Assembly (NCBI RefSeq): GCF_033115175.1
Contig: NC_084836.1
Coordinates: 83,294,253-83,358,252, forward strand
Direction of reading: 5' to 3'
DNA: 64,000 nucleotides
From: Lepus europaeus
Lineage: Eukaryota; Chordata; Mammalia; Lagomorpha; Leporidae
Every line of letters starts with the position of its first letter. The stretch's first letter is position 1. Positions 1-10,340 of the stretch are shown here, piece by piece. The translations under genes and the position numbers were made by a program. Below the pieces are notes generated by a model. It was not told where the DNA came from and ran no database searches. It worked only from the letters and a program-made list of their open reading frames with translations.

Positions 1-767
1 TCCCCGGATGAGAAAGAAATCCCGCCTTCCTCTGGCCTCAGGCTGGGTGGGCAGATGACCCAAACTGGACTCATTAGATTCCCTCTCGTTGACATTGGAA
101 ATCTGAGTTCAATGAAACCAAGAGTGAAAATGCTGGCGCTTGCCCACCGGTGGGCACATTCCGATGAGGGCACCCTGGCGCTTGCCCACCGGTGGGCACA
201 TTCCGATGAGGGCACCCCTGACTCTTGGCTGTGTATCTAGGTATCCAGGCTGGCTTCAATCTCTGTCCTTTCTCTGGGCTGGTATAGGCACTTTCTGCAG
301 GTGACCCATGAATTCTGGAGCCACTCTGTGTGCACTTGACCTGCTGCCCATTTGCCTTCATTCGTTAGGGTGGATTTCTGTTGCTTGCAACCCCAAAGAT
401 CTCCAAGATAACTGTGGATTATTGAGGGTCCATATCAAAGCAGAACCTGAGGTTTGAGTCACGGTGGGAGGCCCCCAGAGTGGACCCAGAGCAAGGTCTG
501 GATGCAGGCAAGTTGTGAGCGTGCTCAGGGTGCCTGTGGACACTCCCGGCTCTCACTCCTGACTTGTCCTCTACTCTGTCATTGTGGGCTTGGCAGTCTG
601 CTGCTGGTGGTGGTGGTGGGGCTCTGTCAATGGGGAGAGAGGAGGAGTAAAAAGCTGCAGGGGGCGGTAGCAGGGCCCCCTCCCTTTTGGTGCCTTTTTG
701 TTCTTGTCCACATCAACCTGGCACTGCTTCTGCTGTGGGCGGAAGCTTCCTGTCCCACACACACTCG
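1..767. other. 3' flanking DNA without a recognisable gene
   Basis: It contains a perfect 42-bp tandem duplication (133-216) but otherwise no repeat or exon that I recognise. The short ORFs lack domains, and a (GGT)n-rich stretch near 603-620 gives simple His/Gln runs. Confidence 0.6.
133..216. repeat. Perfect 42-bp tandem duplication with 16-bp palindrome
   Basis: Two identical 42-bp units (133-174, 175-216) each contain TGCCCACCGGTGGGCA, a perfect 16-bp palindrome. Because 42 is divisible by 3, the chance ORF through it repeats LALAHRWAHSDEGT twice. No divergence separates the copies. Confidence 0.95.
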
Positions 768-884
768 GATGCTGAAATCCTTACTTCCAAGGTGAAAGGT
801 ATTTGGAGGTTTGGCCTTCAGGCAATAACTAGAATGCAGGAACAGAGCCCTGATGACTGAGATCTGTGCCCTTATAAAGAGGCC

Positions 885-1173
885 TCTTGGGTGTATGGGC
901 TAGCAATGAAGACACTGGCTGGGATGCCTGTGTCTGGCACAGGGGTGCTGGGTTTGATACCCGGCTCCAGCTCCGGACTCCGGCTTCCTGCTAATGCAGA
1001 CCTAGTAGGCAGTGGTGATGGCTCAAGGAGTTGGGTTCCTGCTGCCTATATGGGAGGTCTGGATTGAGTGTTTGGCTCTCAACTTCAGCCTCTGCCCCGC
1101 CCCGGTCATTGTGGGCATTTGGGGAGTGAACCAGTAAAGGGGAGCAGTCTGTCTCTGTCTCTCTCTGCCTCCC

Positions 1174-1211
<38 letters not shown>
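885..1211 (+). repeat. C-SINE, old subfamily
   Basis: tRNA-derived lagomorph SINE with the body block TTGGGGAGTGAACCAG, a CTCTCTCT stretch and a (TAA)n tail. It is flanked by AAAGAGGCC at 876-884 and 1212-1220, the target-site duplication in the host LTR. Confidence 0.85.

Positions 1212-1212
<1 letters not shown>
1174..1212 (+). repeat. (TAA)n microsatellite in SINE tail
   Basis: Thirteen uninterrupted TAA units grown from the A-rich tail of the SINE; likely polymorphic. Confidence 0.95.
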
Positions 1213-1214
<2 letters not shown>

Positions 1215-1370
1215 GAGGCCCCAGAGATACTTCTTCCACCATGGCAGGGTAGAGTGAGAAAGTGCTCTCTCGCTTGGAAGGAGGGCCCTCAGCAGACACT
1301 GGATCTGCCAGCCACTTGATCTTGGATTTCCAGCCCCAGAACTGAGAAAACAGCTTTGCTGTGTATGTGG

Positions 1371-2445
1371 TCCCTGGTCCACTGCATGCTGTTACGGGCA
1401 GCCTGAAGGGACAGCTTCTTTCCCCTCGCAGTGCCAGTACCCCCCCCCCCCCCCCGCCCCAAGTTCCCCGTTCCACCAGCATTTGCAACAGCAACCTTGT
1501 TAGGATCTTCTCAGAGACCCCTCTCCACCCCCAGCTGGACTGGGGATGCCCCCTCTTCGGAGCTCTGAGCCTTAGTCCCATGCCCCACCCCTGCCAGGCC
1601 CTCCACTTGTCTTAACTCCAGCCTCTCTGCCGACCAGAAGGTACCCACAGGCACTCGGGCTGCTGCCCCATGCAAAGGCTGAGACCGCTCCAGCCCCTAG
1701 GCCTCTCAGTGTTGGTTTCTCAGATGAAATGGCGTAGGTCCATGTGTGAGAGCACCAGCTTGGAGGGGACGAGCTACGAGGTGCTTCCTTTGGTCTTTTG
1801 CCCTCCCAAGTCCCTGGGCTCAAGTGGGACATGTGGGGACCACTGTGGACCTCCACCAGCATGTCCTCGGCTTCGTCCTGCCCCGGCATAGCTCGCCGCC
1901 TTTCAGGTCCTGGTACAGGTGCCCCTGCTCCAGCTCCCAGTGCTGCGAGAGAGACAGGCCAGGGTGCCCCATGGAGGGCAGGGGGCCTTGGGATCCTGCC
2001 TGGGCCAGGGGTGCATCCACTTCCATTTCCCTGCATTATAGCCGCTTTCCTATGAGCCCCTGCCTCCCACACAAGCTAGGCTCCTTGGTCCACATTTTTG
2101 GGTTCTCTTGTGCCTAAGTAACGATACTTTGTCCTTAGCTTATGGGGTGTTCTAGTAAATTCTGCCTGTTCAAACCCCTATTCTGGCTTGTACCTCCTGA
2201 GGAGTGAGGAGGGGGCACAAGGCAGGGAAGCGACGGGCGATGGGGCCTCCATTCAGTTGAGGGTCCTTAAAGGACGTGTCAGGGGCATCTCCACGTTCTC
2301 CTGGTGGCCAGGTGAGGAAGTGGAGGTTTTGGTCCACCCTCTCCTGTATTCTGTTGAAGGCGGCCCTGGCCAGTGCTGCTCTGGCACCTGGGCCTGACAC
2401 GGCTCTGTAGCTGCAGGATGTCCCTCTGCCCCGACCTTGCGGCTG
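1371..2445. other. GC-rich flanking DNA, no gene recognised
   Basis: It contains a poly-C run (about 1441-1454). Overlapping short ORFs on both strands have only compositional bias. I see no exon or known repeat. Confidence 0.5.
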
Positions 2446-2733
2446 GAGGCCAGTTAGGATGCCCGCATACCGTATTGGAGTGCCTGGGTTCAAGCCCCAG
2501 CTCAGCTTCTTACTGGGCTTCTTGCTAATGTGCATCCTGGGAGGCAGCAGGTGATGGCTCAAGTACTCAGGTCCCTGCCACTTATGTGGGAGAACGGGAT
2601 TGAGTTTCCTGTTGAGTTTCAGCCGGGCCCAGTCTTGACTGAAGTGGGCATTTAGGTAGTGAACCAGCAGATGGACGATCTCTGTTTCTGGCCTTTCAAA
2701 TGCATAAAAATAAATAAACTTAAAAAAACAAAG
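2446..2733 (+). repeat. C-SINE, old subfamily (CSINE1-like)
   Basis: Body markers TGCCTGGGTTCAAGCC, GGAGGCAGCAGGTGATGGCTC and GAACCAGCAGATGG, then CCTTTCAAATGCATAAAAATAAATAAA. The 5' head is worn. Confidence 0.85.
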
Positions 2734-3354
2734 AAGAGTGGAGAGAGGTCCCCACGGCGTCTCTTCTGCATGGTGATTGGCAGCTTCGGTGGAAGAGCCT
2801 GGATCCTTGAGCTGACTCTGTGGTCTCGCTGAGTCTCCTGTGCCCCTATGGAATTCGTGACAGTGACAGAGAACTCTCTGCTGTGTTAAACGATGGAGAG
2901 TTTGAGGCATTTGCTCTTGTGCTGTAACATGGTCTAGCCTGACTGATGTACTCCAGAGTAGTGTTTCTAAAAGATTTTGCCCATGAGCCATACTAAGGGA
3001 TGCAGTTCACACCCTGAACCGCATCCACATTCAGACACACTGAAGCCAACACTCCCCAGAAACGAGTGTTTCAGGACGCCAGCCTTCCCCTTCACATGCG
3101 CGATCTACTCCGCTCTCTTCTGTTACCAGATTCTACTGACTTCCTGAATCGAGCTTACAGCCCACTAATGGCTATAACCGGAATTTGAAACATGCTGCCG
3201 TTGGCCATATTTGACATATGATTTACACACTAATCGTACATCTTTCATGCAAGTTCACCCAGGCAGGCTTTTAAGGTCTCTCTATGGCAACTTTTTATTA
3301 TGTGCCCCTAGAATGGATGGGAAGGTTTCCATGGACAATACAGCACATCCCACA
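2734..3354. other. Sequence just beyond the PCSK2 poly(A) site
   Basis: No repeat or gene recognised. It includes the distal AATAAA (minus, 3294-3299). Transcription termination probably occurs in or beyond this stretch. Confidence 0.4.
3294..3299 (-). promoter_or_regulatory. Alternative distal poly(A) hexamer
   Basis: AATAAA on the minus strand, 81 nt beyond the preferred signal. The downstream sequence has only a short TAGTGTGTAA stretch, so it ranks second. Confidence 0.3.
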
Positions 3355-3374
3355 TGATTTCTGGAAGGCAATGT

Positions 3375-3380
3375 TTTATT
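3375..3380 (-). promoter_or_regulatory. Best candidate PCSK2 poly(A) signal (AATAAA)
   Basis: On the minus strand AATAAA is followed after about 20 nt by a CA and then by a GU-rich run (TGTGGGATGTGCTGTATTGT, near 3331-3352). This is the classical arrangement of hexamer, cleavage site and CstF-binding element. The predicted cleavage is near 3355. Other hexamers at 3294-3299, 4075-4080 and 4121-4126 have less obvious downstream elements and may be alternative sites. Confidence 0.55.
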
Positions 3381-3957
3381 GTTGAGTCTCCTAATCTACA
3401 ACATGTCCTTCTAAATTTACTTATAAAATCTGGCACCGGGTGGAACAATGTGAACCCTATTCATCAATCACTTATTTTAACTTTAAAATAAATGAATATA
3501 AATGTCTCTTGCATTAGGATCTGGGGTATCATAAAAACAGCACTAGCTAGACAGAGGTCAGCATCAATACTGAAGCCAAAAAGAATGAAAGAGACCCAAT
3601 ATGTGGATATATAGCACTATATATATTTTATATACTGTATAGTCATATCAAAACTTGCCATTTCTATTAAGAAGCTGATAAGTCACTCTCTAATTTCATA
3701 AATTATACCACAACTTTGAAAATATGGACAACTATTTCATATTTTTGCTGCTATAGAAGACATTTAATGTTTATACAGAGAGTTGCAAAATTACACAGGT
3801 GACATAATGGGGATGGATGAACACTTTGACCTGAATTTCCACCGGCCTTTTTCTTCAGCCAGAATCATCGTGACAGTCTCTGAATATTCTTTAAGAGATG
3901 AATATAGTGTCTGTTTCTTTAATAAGTACACATACACACATTTTGGGTATATGTGTG

Positions 3958-3989
3958 TATATACATTTATACAAGTGTATATATATACA
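3958..3989 (-). promoter_or_regulatory. Paired Pumilio-type elements in the 3'UTR
   Basis: On the minus (mRNA) strand TGTATATA occurs at 3982-3989 and at 3958-3965, matching the PUF-protein consensus UGUANAUA twice within 32 nt. They lie inside an alternating TA/CA stretch (3925-4060), so chance occurrence from low complexity cannot be excluded. Confidence 0.35.
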
Positions 3990-4819
3990 CATATACACAC
4001 ATGTATATAGTCTACATATGTATATATATTTCTGTGTGCACTTTATACACACATGCACACATAATGTCCTTTGGTTTATTTTCAGACAATTAATGTGAAA
4101 TGAATTTTCAATGATTTCCATTTATTGTTTCTTTAAACTGGTTTAAAAAGACCTTTGCAACAAGTAATAAATTTCTTTTAAAAAATCATAAATATTACAC
4201 TTCAAAGCATGATGGAGGAAGGTCACAAGATGTTCGAGACGACTGGAATTCATGCCAAGATGGGGGAGAAGAGACAGACACTGGGACTTCCAGATTGTCT
4301 CTCAAAGTTGCCACCGTTAGTGCTCTGTGTTGCTGGCCTGGGGAACAGACCCTGGGGCAATGCCAGCAGATCCCATGGGAAGGGAGGGAGGAGCCGGGAG
4401 TGGGAGAGGAGGAGCCGTTGTCTTGGGAATGGGTGGGCCCTGCCACTGGGGATGAGAAGGCAAACCTGGGTAGGAAAATTGAGTGACAAGAAGTCACTTG
4501 GTCGTCTGTCTAGCAAAGAAATGGTGTGTTCTGGGGCTGACAACAGCCGCCTCTGGGTTGCATGCTCGATGTCTCATGGCCTGCTGAGTCACCAAGATGG
4601 CACCGTGAGCCAACAGAGCTGTCCTGTTGCTTCCTGCAGCCCTCAAGGGACCGGGGAGCGAGCTTGCACGTGGCACATCCCTTTCTCGGCAGAAGAGGCT
4701 CCACTGGTCGAGGGGTCCAAGTGGGGATGACCACTCGTGTCCTCGCACACGTCTCCATCACCCTTCCGACACATCATTGAAATCACAGCAAGAGGCAGGA
4801 AGTTGTTCCTCTCCAGTGG

Positions 4820-4839
4820 TTTTTTTTTTTTTTTTTTTT
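4820..4839 (-). repeat. 20-nt A tract inside the 3'UTR (T's on plus strand)
   Basis: Twenty consecutive T on the plus strand give A20 in the PCSK2 transcript, 841 nt after the stop codon. No AATAAA precedes it closely, so it is an internal A tract and a likely site of oligo-dT mispriming. Confidence 0.85.
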
Positions 4840-5680
4840 GAAATTAAAACCCAAGAAGATGTGTGCAAAGCTTTGAGAAAACACTCACCTTGCCTCTCCC
4901 TTACATCAGATGAAGATACCCCAGAGACAGTTTTAAAAACCAGAGAACAAACGACCCTGCCCCAGACAGGTGGCCACGTCTGCATGATCGACTTGCCCTA
5001 TTTTCTTTTGGGCAGCTATGTGAGGACCCCCAGAAGACTGGGGCTGGGCTGAACTCTACACATGGAGAGAAATTTGGGCTGCTCCTGCAGATTTTTCCAG
5101 AACTTTCTTAGATTACATATTTATCATGTTGGCTGAGCAGGACAGGTAAAGGAAGGATATTGGGGTTGGTGGTGAAATTTCCAAAGCTCTTGCCTTTCAG
5201 ATCTCTTGCCCCCATCTAGTAACTAGGCCTCTCCCTGGATGGTGTGATTTCATCAACATCCCTTGCTAAGTTCAAATTACCTCTCCCCAAAGGATCCACC
5301 ACCTCTCTTGTGCTTCGTTCAGGCCGTGGGACAAACATCCTCGAAGCCACTGGGCGTGGCTTTTGAAATGTGCTCTTTTCTCAGAGAGGAAAAAAAATTG
5401 GGACTGGGGGGCTGGGAGAAGCTGTGCCAGTTTCGTTTGCAGGACATCACCCATTTGGATGACGGAAAGAAAGAACTTGGAGTGACACGTGGGACATACA
5501 CGTTGGTGGGAACGCTATATTTGGGGCATGGTGGAATAGAAAAGGTTGTTTTCATTGTCGTGAAAATCATCATGGACAGTGAGCAAAGCTTTCAGCTCAG
5601 GCGATGGACTCGCATTGGGGGAGGGGTGAGAGCAGCTGCTGGGCGGAGGCAGAGACGGGGTGACAGGGTGGCGGGGTGGC

Positions 5681-6167
5681 CTAGTTCTTGCTCAGGATGC
5701 TCTGCAGGCTTCTTTCCACGGCTTCGTCCAGCTCTTCCTCCAGCTCCTCCTTCTTGGACATGGCCAGCTTAGACTGGTAATCCCTCACCACCTGGTCGAT
5801 GTAGGGTGCGCTCTGTGTGCCGTGCAACATCAGGGTCCACTCCTTCAGCACCCCCTTCTGGGGCGTGCTGCCGACAAACCCCAGCTCCAGGGTCCAGGTT
5901 CCCCGGGCGTCTTCTCCCCACGTGTGGGTGGTCATGAACGGCCACTTGTCAAAGCCCACCTTGGAGTCGTCGTCCCGGGGCCGCCGGCTCAGCAGAATGG
6001 ACTTGGTGCCCATCGGGGAGGTCATGTTGATGTTCAGGTCTCCTCTCCTTGTGGCGTTGACTGTGATGACCGCTTGGACGTGCTCGAGGTAGCGGACGAA
6101 ATTCTCTTTCCCTTCGCACGCGTCGGTTGTGAGGGTCAGCACCAACTTGCCAGTGGGTGGAATTTTC
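5681..6167 (-). CDS. PCSK2: PCSK2 exon 12: P domain, C-terminal tail and stop
   Basis: This last coding exon has 487 nt including the TAG stop (complement of 5681-5683) and encodes residues about 478-638. It starts KIPPTGKLVLTLTTDACEGK. RRGDL at about 517-521 is the conserved P-domain motif, and NAT and NMT sequons fall at about Asn514 and Asn524. The DDSKVGFDKWPFMTTHTWGE block and GTWTLELGF complete the beta-barrel P domain, which stabilises the protease and sets its pH and calcium dependence. The C-terminus (KKEELEEELDEAVERSL, then QSILSKN) is an acidic amphipathic helix that helps sort PC2 to secretory granules. The acceptor is TTTGCCCCCAG|GAAAAT. Apparent differences from human (Thr for Ala in GFVGS-PQKG, Gln and Ser near the end) are conservative. 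The gene looks intact. Confidence 0.97.
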
Positions 6168-6770
6168 CTGGGGGCAAAGTGAGGAGGAGACAGAGTCAGG
6201 GGAGGCGTGGGCATACCATGAGCAGGTGGGAGGTGAGTCAAAGGCAACGGCAGGGAGCAGAAAGAGCAGGGCTTTGGGGTTAATCGGGCTGACCTGGGTT
6301 TAACTCCATCCCAGCTTTGGAGTCTGAGCACATGGCTTCACTCAGAGGCTTCCGTGTAGAAAGGGAAGGTGGGGGAGGCTGCTGGTGCCCCTCCAGAGCC
6401 ACCCTATGTTTACGTGTGGCTGCAGTGTCTAACACCACGGCAGTTTGCTCAGCCAGTGTGCTGGAGAGCCCCAAGGCATCTGGGATTCACTTCTAAGTGT
6501 CCATCCTCCACCAGTCATTGGTAGGTGGTGGATAAATAACACTCCAACTTCCCCTTTCTCAATGGGTCAACTCAGGTCCCCACTTGGATTCGGCCTGCTT
6601 GCTCATGGTGACAACTTCTCATCCATGCACTCTTGGCTGGCCTTTGCCCTGTCTCACATCTCCAGTTCCTCATGTCTGTCTTCAAAACCTGTCAGTGAAG
6701 AGGGGGCACTGTGCCCCACAGTGCATGAAGCCATCACAGGGGACACTCCACCCACTAGTGAAGTGCTGGC

Positions 6771-6992
6771 TTGAGTCTAGGCTACCCCATTTCCCATCTA
6801 GCTTCTGGCTAACACCTCGGAAGGTAGGAGATGACGACTCAGGTACTTGGGCCACCCAAGTGGGAGATCTGGATGTAGTTCCTGGCTGTTACAGATATTT
6901 GGGAAGTGGATCAGCAGATGGAAGATCTCTGTCTCTGTCTCTCTTTGTTGCTCTGCCTTTCGAATCAATCAATCAATCAATTAATCTTAAGA
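6771..6992 (+). repeat. C-SINE, 5'-truncated
   Basis: Only the 3' two thirds is present: TCAGGTACTTGGGCC, TGGATCAGCAGATGG, CTCTGTCTCTGTCTCTC and an (AATC)n tail. Confidence 0.8.
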
Positions 6993-7002
6993 AAGGAGTA
7001 AG

Positions 7003-7262
7003 AGCTAGTGCTGTGGCACAGCAGGTAAAGCTGCCTCCTGCAGTGCCAGCATCCCATATGGGCGCTGGTTCAAGTCCTGGCTGTTCCACTTCTGATCCAG
7101 TTCTCTGCTATGGCCTGGGAAAGCAGTGGAGGATGGCCCAAGTCTTTGCGCCCCTACACCCACGTGGGAGACCCGGAAGAAGCTCCTGGCTCCTGGCTTC
7201 AGATCAGCTTAGCTCTGGCCATTACAGCTATTTGGGGAGTGAACCAGTGGATGGAAGACTTT

Positions 7263-7299
<37 letters not shown>

Positions 7300-7359
7300 G
7301 CCTTTGCCTCTCTGTAACTCTGCCCTTCAAATAAATAATTAAATCTTTAAAAATGAAAA
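7003..7359 (+). repeat. C-SINE (CSINE2-like), full length
   Basis: Complete element with head AGTGCTGTGGCACAGCAGG, a (TGTC)n/(CT)n stretch and tail CAAATAAATAATTAAATC. Flanked by GAAAGGAGTAAG (6991-7002) and GAAAAGAGTAAG (7360-7371). Confidence 0.9.
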
Positions 7360-7470
7360 GAAAAGAGTAAGCACTCCAGTCCTGTCTCAGGTTAATCTTT
7401 GGGACAACCTTTCTCTCAAAGGGCTCAGAATCTCGATAAATAGAAGCTATTGTTAATATGAATGTTATAA

Positions 7471-7781
7471 CAGGTTGAATATCCATTATTCAAAGTGTTT
7501 AAGACCAGAGTGTTTGGACTTTGGATTCTGGAATATTTGTACATCCATAATGAGGTGCCTTGGGGAGGGCACCCAAGTCCAAATGTGAAATTTATTGGTG
7601 TTTCATGTATACCTTATACACATAGCCTCAAGGTAATTTCATGCAGTATCTTTAGTGCAGCTGTGCTTTGACTGTGACCTATTTCATGAGGTCAGCTGTG
7701 GAATTTTCCACTTGTGCCCTCATGTTGGTGCTCAAAATATCTTGGATTTTGATGCATTTTGGATTAGCAATGCTCAACCTG
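7471..7781. mobile_element. Tigger-like (TcMar) DNA transposon, non-autonomous
   Basis: A 311-bp element bounded by inverted ends CAGGTTGAATATCC and AATGCTCAACCTG. Internal blocks TTTGGACTTTGGATTCTGG, CACCCAAGTCCAAATGTG and CCTTATACACATAGCC match the short pogo/Tigger-type human repeats I know. It has no transposase and is a fossil. Confidence 0.75.
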
Positions 7782-8027
7782 TACTGACATTTAAAAAGGC
7801 TGAAATTGGGTTAATTAATTCTAGTGAAAGACAATACTGTGAAAGGGTAGAAGACTTTGGGGTGTCTTTGGCCACAGAGTTGGAGTCCCTTGGGGGGTCA
7901 CCAGCATCAGAGCCGAGTTCAGTGGCAGGGCTGGAGGAGAGGACGCAGAGCCCAGATTCTAACAAGGCGAGGTTTACCCGCCTGGCCTGCTGTCCTATGG
8001 CTATCACTGGGACATTTTCCTCGTGCG

Positions 8028-8048
8028 GGGGGGGGGGGGAGGGGGGGC
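8028..8048 (+). repeat. G-rich run
   Basis: A run of G's broken by one A, able to form a G-quadruplex and prone to length change. Confidence 0.85.
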
Positions 8049-8094
8049 TGGCCGAACAGTCTCATTCCTTCCTTCCTACACAACGTATGGCCCT

Positions 8095-8185
8095 CTTGTC
8101 TGCCAAGTGCCTGGCACTGTTCTAGGCACCAGAGATACAGCCATGAGCAAGACATTTGAGGTCTCTGTCCTTGTGGAGGGAGGAC
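8095..8185 (+). repeat. LINE-2 3' end remnant
   Basis: TGCCTGGCACTGTTCTAGGC, AGATACAGCCATGAGCAAGA and CTTGTGGAGGG are the standard order of the L2 3' end. Confidence 0.65.
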
Positions 8186-8577
8186 CCTGCTGAGCTCCTG
8201 CCTCAATAGCTCTCCAGTTTCCTTGAAAACAGGGCTACCAACAGGGGATGAAGTTCCTGAGTGGTCGGGCCGATGGCATCTCTGGGCCTCCAGTTACTTC
8301 AATGATGAATCTGCACAGCATCATTTCCAGGGCTCCCTCCTGCTCCAAATTCCGCACTGGCTTGGATTATGCTGGAAGGCCAGGCGGATTCAGCTCACGT
8401 CCTCTCCTCTCCTCCGTCCCTCCTTCCCTCCCGCCCTCTCTCACAGACACATCACCTCTGAGGGTCATAGGGAGTCCATCTTGCTTGACTTCAGAGCATA
8501 GGTCTGTATCAACACACACCTCCACCCAGAGGGCTCCAGCATATTCCACGCTAACGGTTCCCCTAAATAACGCAGTG

Positions 8578-8892
8578 GGGGTGGCACTTGGTGCAGAGAT
8601 GAGGATGCCACTTGGGAAGTGTGCAGTCCATATCAGAGTGCCAAGGTGCAAGTCCTGACTCTGCTACTGACTTCTGCTTCCTGCCAATGCACACACGCTA
8701 GGAAGCAGCAGGTGAGGGCTCAACTACGGGGGTCTCTGCCACCCACATGGAAGACGCAAATTGCATTTCAGGCTCTGGGCTTCAACCTGGCCGGCCACTG
8801 GCCATTGCATGCATTTGGGGAGTCAACCAGCAGATGGAAGATCTTTCTTTGTCTCTCTGCCTTTCAAATAAACATAAATAAGACACAAATTA
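8578..8892 (+). repeat. C-SINE, old subfamily
   Basis: Markers AAGGTGCAAGTCCTGACTC, GCAGCAGGTGAGGGCTCAAC, TCAACCAGCAGATGGAAGA, CCTTTCAAATAAACATAAAT. Confidence 0.85.
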
Positions 8893-10149
8893 AATGCTGT
8901 GGCAGCACCATCTTTCTGTTGATTGTGAATGTAGCCAATGTGAATGCAAACGTGGATGGTGCTCCAATGGCAGTGCTGAGGGACGCCTGGGCCCCACTGC
9001 TGCTGCAACAGCAGAGTTCCAGACACACACAGTCTTTCCTGTTTGTAAGGAGGGAGGGAGGCTCCAGGTCCAGGCTCTTGTAGAACGCAGGGAACGCTGG
9101 AGGTGCTGGTTCTGTGAACCAGAGCCATGCATTCTATCTTCCTGCTTTCTTGACTGTAGACTGAAGCTGGTGATGCCAACATCCCGCGGTAACGTGGTAA
9201 CGTGACACAGTAGACGTCAGGGACTGGCGGTGACTGCCGCTGAGGGTTTCTGAGCAGCACTCTCCCAGGGCTGTGCCTGGGCTTCTGCATTAGGACTTTC
9301 GATGTCGCGCTGTTCTCACGTGGGGAGTGAGCAGCCGAGTCTTGGCACCAGGAGCAGGTGCGAGACCACCAGATGGACTGGCCTGGCCTTCCTGCAGCCA
9401 CCACTGGTGACATCCTTCCATTTCCACTCCCTGTTCTGTTCGTCCTGTTTAGCGTCTCTTCTGCAAGGTGGGGCTACCCCATGGGCCTTAGAGTGGAGCT
9501 GTCCCAGGTGGGAGCCGCTGGCCACAGGGGGTTATTTTGATTCAAATCGATGACAATGAAGTCAAATGGAAACTTAGTGCCTCAGTGGAATGCATCCCTT
9601 TCATCGAGCTCAGTGGCTGATGCTATTGTACTGGATGGCGCAGACAGAGAACACGTTCACCCCTGCAGAAAATCTCCTGAGCTTCCACAGTTCTCCAAAA
9701 GTCACTCTGAACTCCAACAGGGGAAACTGAGCCATCAATGCCCTTTTAACCTTGACTTTGGGTAAAGCTGGTTGAGCCCGAAATCCCCCATCTGGACACT
9801 GGTTCCCAGGGTCAGTGTCTCCCAGAGGACACGGTAAACCAACGCAGGGACAGGGCTTCTGGAATGGCTGGCGGTTATGGGGTTTCAGGAAGTGGGACCA
9901 CCCGGGGGCGTGCGTATTGGGAAGAGCCCTTGCCGGTGGAGAATCTGAGATACCTGAGGTACAGAAAGCCCGGGCTTGGATCTCACTTTGGCCACTCAGC
10001 AGCTGGGCTGCTTTGGTGTGCCTGTAAGTTGCCCTCCCCCGCCCCCTGCCCCCTCCGCTGCGGTGACACCACCAGGCCTATTGCAGGGCTCTCACACGGG
10101 GCCTGCTGTAGGGCCTGGGCACACACCAGGAGCTCGTGGTCAATGTCCT

Positions 10150-10340
10150 GTTGTGAAAAGAGCCTGGGATGAGGACTCAGACGGGCCTTGCTTCGAGTCT
10201 CGGTTGCCCCTTGTTTCCTTGAGCTCATCTCTTCTGTGTTCCGCAGCTTCGCTTCCTCACCCGTGTAATCAGGACGGGAAACACCTCCTGGCTTGCAGTG
10301 TGTGTAGAAGGCTGGCACTGCCTGGCACGCGGCACTGCTT
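10150..10340 (+). repeat. MIR SINE remnant
   Basis: GACTCAGACGG, CTTCCTCACCCGTGTAATCA and GGCTGGCACTGCCTGGCACG follow the order of the MIR element. Strongly diverged. A second fragment may lie at 9970-10030. Confidence 0.5.

Larger units (their letters stand above)
768..1370 (+). repeat. MaLR/ERVL-type LTR remnant, split by a SINE
   Basis: Sequence before the SINE (GAAATCC...AAGGTGA, CCCTTATAAAGAGGCC) and after it (CCACCATGGCAGGGT, TTGATCTTGGATTTCCAGCC, CAGAACTGAGAAAACA) follows the order of MLT1/MST-like mammalian LTRs. It is an old non-coding relic interrupted at 885-1211. The subfamily is not determinable by eye. Confidence 0.6.
3355..5680 (-). other. PCSK2: Probable PCSK2 3' untranslated region
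   Basis: This is about 2.3 kb following the stop codon on the minus strand. No C-SINE occurs between 2735 and 6770, although elsewhere there is roughly one per 1.3 kb, as expected for a constrained transcribed tail. The length also fits the long 3'UTR I remember for human PCSK2. It contains AATAAA hexamers on the minus strand at 4121-4126, 4075-4080, 3375-3380 and 3294-3299. It also has a purine/pyrimidine-alternating AC/TA-rich block (3925-4060), two TGTATATA Pumilio-type sites and a 20-nt A tract (T's at 4820-4839). The end is inferred from the poly(A) signal; usage is not provable from sequence. Confidence 0.6.

Noticed and set aside
2170..2991. 273-codon minus-strand ORF
   Set aside because: It runs through a C-SINE and flanking unique DNA; the middle is antisense SINE.
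5660..6283. 207-codon plus-strand ORF
   Set aside because: Shadow of PCSK2 exon 12 on the opposite strand; the minus-strand frame gives the clear P domain.
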